Assembly: GCA_019694395.1 (NCBI GenBank)
Contig: JAIBCC010000005.1
Span: forward strand, 62,001 to 126,000
Direction: 5' to 3'
Source of the DNA: Pyrinomonadaceae bacterium
Lineage (GTDB): Bacteria > Acidobacteriota > Blastocatellia > Pyrinomonadales > Pyrinomonadaceae
Length of the DNA stretch: 64,000 nucleotides
Numbering within the stretch: the stretch's first letter is position 1; each line of letters begins with the position of its first letter. The notes beneath the pieces were generated by a model. The model ran no database searches and was not told where the DNA came from. It worked only from the letters and a program-made list of their open reading frames with translations. The position numbers and the translations under genes are program-made. Below are positions 62,511 to 64,000 of this stretch, one piece after another.

Positions 62511-63326
62511 GTGAATAAGTTGCCCTATAACGTTCAAGAGCATTACGCGATTGAAACTAAAATCGCGGAAAGGCTTAGAAATTCAACCCGTAATGAGCGG
62601 TTAAGACTTTACCAGTGGGCTTACGACGAGCTTTATCAAAAAATTCCCAATCATCCTTTACTCTCAGTTTCCGCCGAAGAAAAAAATAACCGAATTGCCA
62701 ACGAAATTAAAAATATGGAGGTTTTTCTGCAACCGGATTCCGTTTATCTGGAAATTGGGAGCGGAGATTGTGCAATAGCGGCGGAAGTTGCCAAAAGAGT
62801 TAAACAGGTTTATGCCATTGATGTTTCAAAAGTAGTTGCAAAATCCTTTGCTGATTTGCCTAATTTTGAATTGATAATAACGGACGGAATCAAAATTCCG
62901 GTGGCTGAAAACAGCATTGATATTGCTTACAGTAACCAATTGATGGAGCATATTCACCCAGAAGATGAAGTTTTACAACTAGAAAATGTCTTTCGTGCCT
63001 TAAAAAAAGGTGGTTCGTATTTTTGCATCACACCAAATCGTTTAAGCGGACCGCACGATATTTCAAGAAATTTTGACGGAGTGGCAACCGGACTTCATTT
63101 GAAAGAATATTCCGTAACCGAAATTAGCGAATTATTTAAGAAAATCGGTTTTTCAAACTCAAAAATCTATCTTCGATACTCGAAATTTGACCTTTTTTTA
63201 CCCATATTTCCTTACAAAATCTGCGAAAAATTTCTTGATCTGTTGCCGCATTCGTTTAGAAAATTGCTGACTTTTAACAAAATTGTGCGGTTTCTGCTCG
63301 GAGTTAAGATTGTGGCGACAAAATAA
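62511..63326 (+). CDS. Class I SAM-dependent methyltransferase
   Basis: A protein of 271 aa, start GTG at 62511 (weak GGAA upstream). SAM-binding motif I LEIGSGDCAIAAEV, motif II YAIDVS, then AYSNQLMEHIHPEDEV. A methyltransf_11 type; likely modifies a sugar or a lipid carrier in the same locus. Its 3' end overlaps the convergent glycosyltransferase by 23 bp. Confidence 0.88.
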   Translation: MNKLPYNVQEHYAIETKIAERLRNSTRNERLRLYQWAYDELYQKIPNHPLLSVSAEEKNNRIANEIKNMEVFLQPDSVYLEIGSGDCAIAAEVAKRVKQVYAIDVSKVVAKSFADLPNFELIITDGIKIPVAENSIDIAYSNQLMEHIHPEDEVLQLENVFRALKKGGSYFCITPNRLSGPHDISRNFDGVATGLHLKEYSVTEISELFKKIGFSNSKIYLRYSKFDLFLPIFPYKICEKFLDLLPHSFRKLLTFNKIVRFLLGVKIVATK

Positions 63327-64000
63327 TTTTTTCGTAAAGGTTTTTTAAGTTTTTCAGATGCGCTTCGATGCTGAATTTTTCATTTGCAAAATCAAATGCA
63401 CGATTCGTCAAATCATCTCGTAAATTGTTGTTTTTGAGCAGTTGCAAAACTTTTTCACTTAAAATCTCCGCATTTTGCAATGGAAAAACCTCGGCAAATT
63501 TTCCGTTTTCGGAGGCTTCCATTAACGGCTCAATATCGGAAATTATGAGAGGAACTTTTGCCAACATCGCTTCGATCATCGCAATCGGCAAACCTTCGTG
63601 AAATGAGGAAAAAATAAACAAATCGAGTTCTGCCAAAATGTCGGGAATATCGTTTCTAGCTCCAAGAAAATGGACTTTTTCGGCAATTCCTTTTTCAGCG
63701 CAAAAGTTTTTGCAATCAGCTAATTTTTCTTCTGCACCGTTTTCAGTTTTTCCTGCAAAAACACAATGAACATTAGGAATTTCAGCGAAAATTTTCGGTA
63801 AAGCGCGGCAAATTGTTAATTGATCTTTGCGCCGTTCCTGATAAAAATTTCCGATCATTCCGATTAACAAAGCATCATTCGGCAAATTAAATTCCTGTCG
63901 TAAGGATTTTCCGCTTGGCTTTAATCTTTCAATATCCGTCCCGTTATAAATTACCGTAAAATCTTTGGTATCAAAGTTATAATCTTTTTTCAAACTCTCG
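63304..64000 (-). CDS. Family 4 glycosyltransferase, partial
   Basis: At least 232 codons; the frame is open to the window edge and no convincing start is present, so the N-terminal half lies beyond the window. Visible: VIYNGTDIERLKP, IGMIGNFYQERRKDQ, VFAGKT, FHEGLPIAMIEAMLAKVPLI, the C-terminal domain of a GT-B enzyme. It overlaps the methyltransferase at its 3' end. Confidence 0.9.
   Translation of the reverse strand, partial: ESLKKDYNFDTKDFTVIYNGTDIERLKPSGKSLRQEFNLPNDALLIGMIGNFYQERRKDQLTICRALPKIFAEIPNVHCVFAGKTENGAEEKLADCKNFCAEKGIAEKVHFLGARNDIPDILAELDLFIFSSFHEGLPIAMIEAMLAKVPLIISDIEPLMEASENGKFAEVFPLQNAEILSEKVLQLLKNNNLRDDLTNRAFDFANEKFSIEAHLKNLKNLYEKIILSPQS

Overview
The window reads as a chromosomal segment of an AT-leaning member of the Acidobacteriota, most likely class Blastocatellia. 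This is inferred from gene content, not from a marker gene: a secreted VWA protein of the acidobacterial type, an ECF sigma factor of the type found beside Ser/Thr kinases with TPR tails, Asn/Thr-rich lipoproteins, a CadC-like winged-helix regulator with a membrane anchor, and many secreted peptidases and hydrolases. There is no prophage, CRISPR array, rRNA operon or complete insertion sequence. One tRNA gene (Lys, UUU) is present.

Layout. 1-10.1 kb: exported hydrolases (DUF4344 metalloprotease-like, esterase with TPR tail, S9 and CocE/S15 peptidases, M14 carboxypeptidase), separated by large inverted repeats, two of them a 96-bp near-identical pair. 10.3-13.1 kb: FAD/Fe-S D-lactate-dehydrogenase-like enzyme. 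13.1-24.6 kb: a long minus-strand block carrying the SUF iron-sulfur system (sufB ... sufC ... sufD-sufS). It is interrupted by RidA, EamA, PhzF, DJ-1/PfpI, a Zn-ribbon protein, a CDP-archaeol-synthase-like membrane protein and small unknowns, and ends with a xisH/xisI pair and a hydrolase whose 5' end carries a copy of the xisH start. 24.7-32.3 kb: an accessory island with a winged-helix regulator that has a phased A-tract region upstream, diverging from a 99-aa protein, three envelope proteins sharing one coiled-coil module, two Asn/Thr-rich lipoproteins, decayed gene copies, and a three-domain PI-PLC/jacalin protein. 32.3-47.7 kb: an IscR/Rrf2-type regulator, hpt, an RpiB-like enzyme with a microcompartment-style N-terminus, a probable sigma-54-dependent secreted protein, VWA protein, acyl-reductase-like SDR with FadR-like operators, quinone oxidoreductase, pirin, SUOX-type molybdoenzyme, and the sigma factor/kinase pair. 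48.1-51.5 kb: desaturase, a divergent RNA polymerase omega paralogue, STAS and fasciclin proteins, tRNA-Lys. 51.6-64 kb: purA, GNAT, glgA, an alkyltransferase-like protein, a nonsense-mutated small gene, two MBL-fold enzymes, an exported truncated haemoglobin, a DUF481 outer-membrane protein, a HerA-like ATPase, and two glycosyltransferases around a methyltransferase. The last gene runs off the window.

The most unusual structure is a class of 65-105-bp two-arm repeats. Their arms are degenerate tandem 7-mers or 9-mers arranged as imperfect inverted repeats. They occur between genes and, at least twice, in frame inside coding sequences (sufD and the winged-helix regulator). The other strong candidates for something new are the 24.7-32.3 kb envelope island, the isolated omega paralogue, and the xisH 5'-end duplication.
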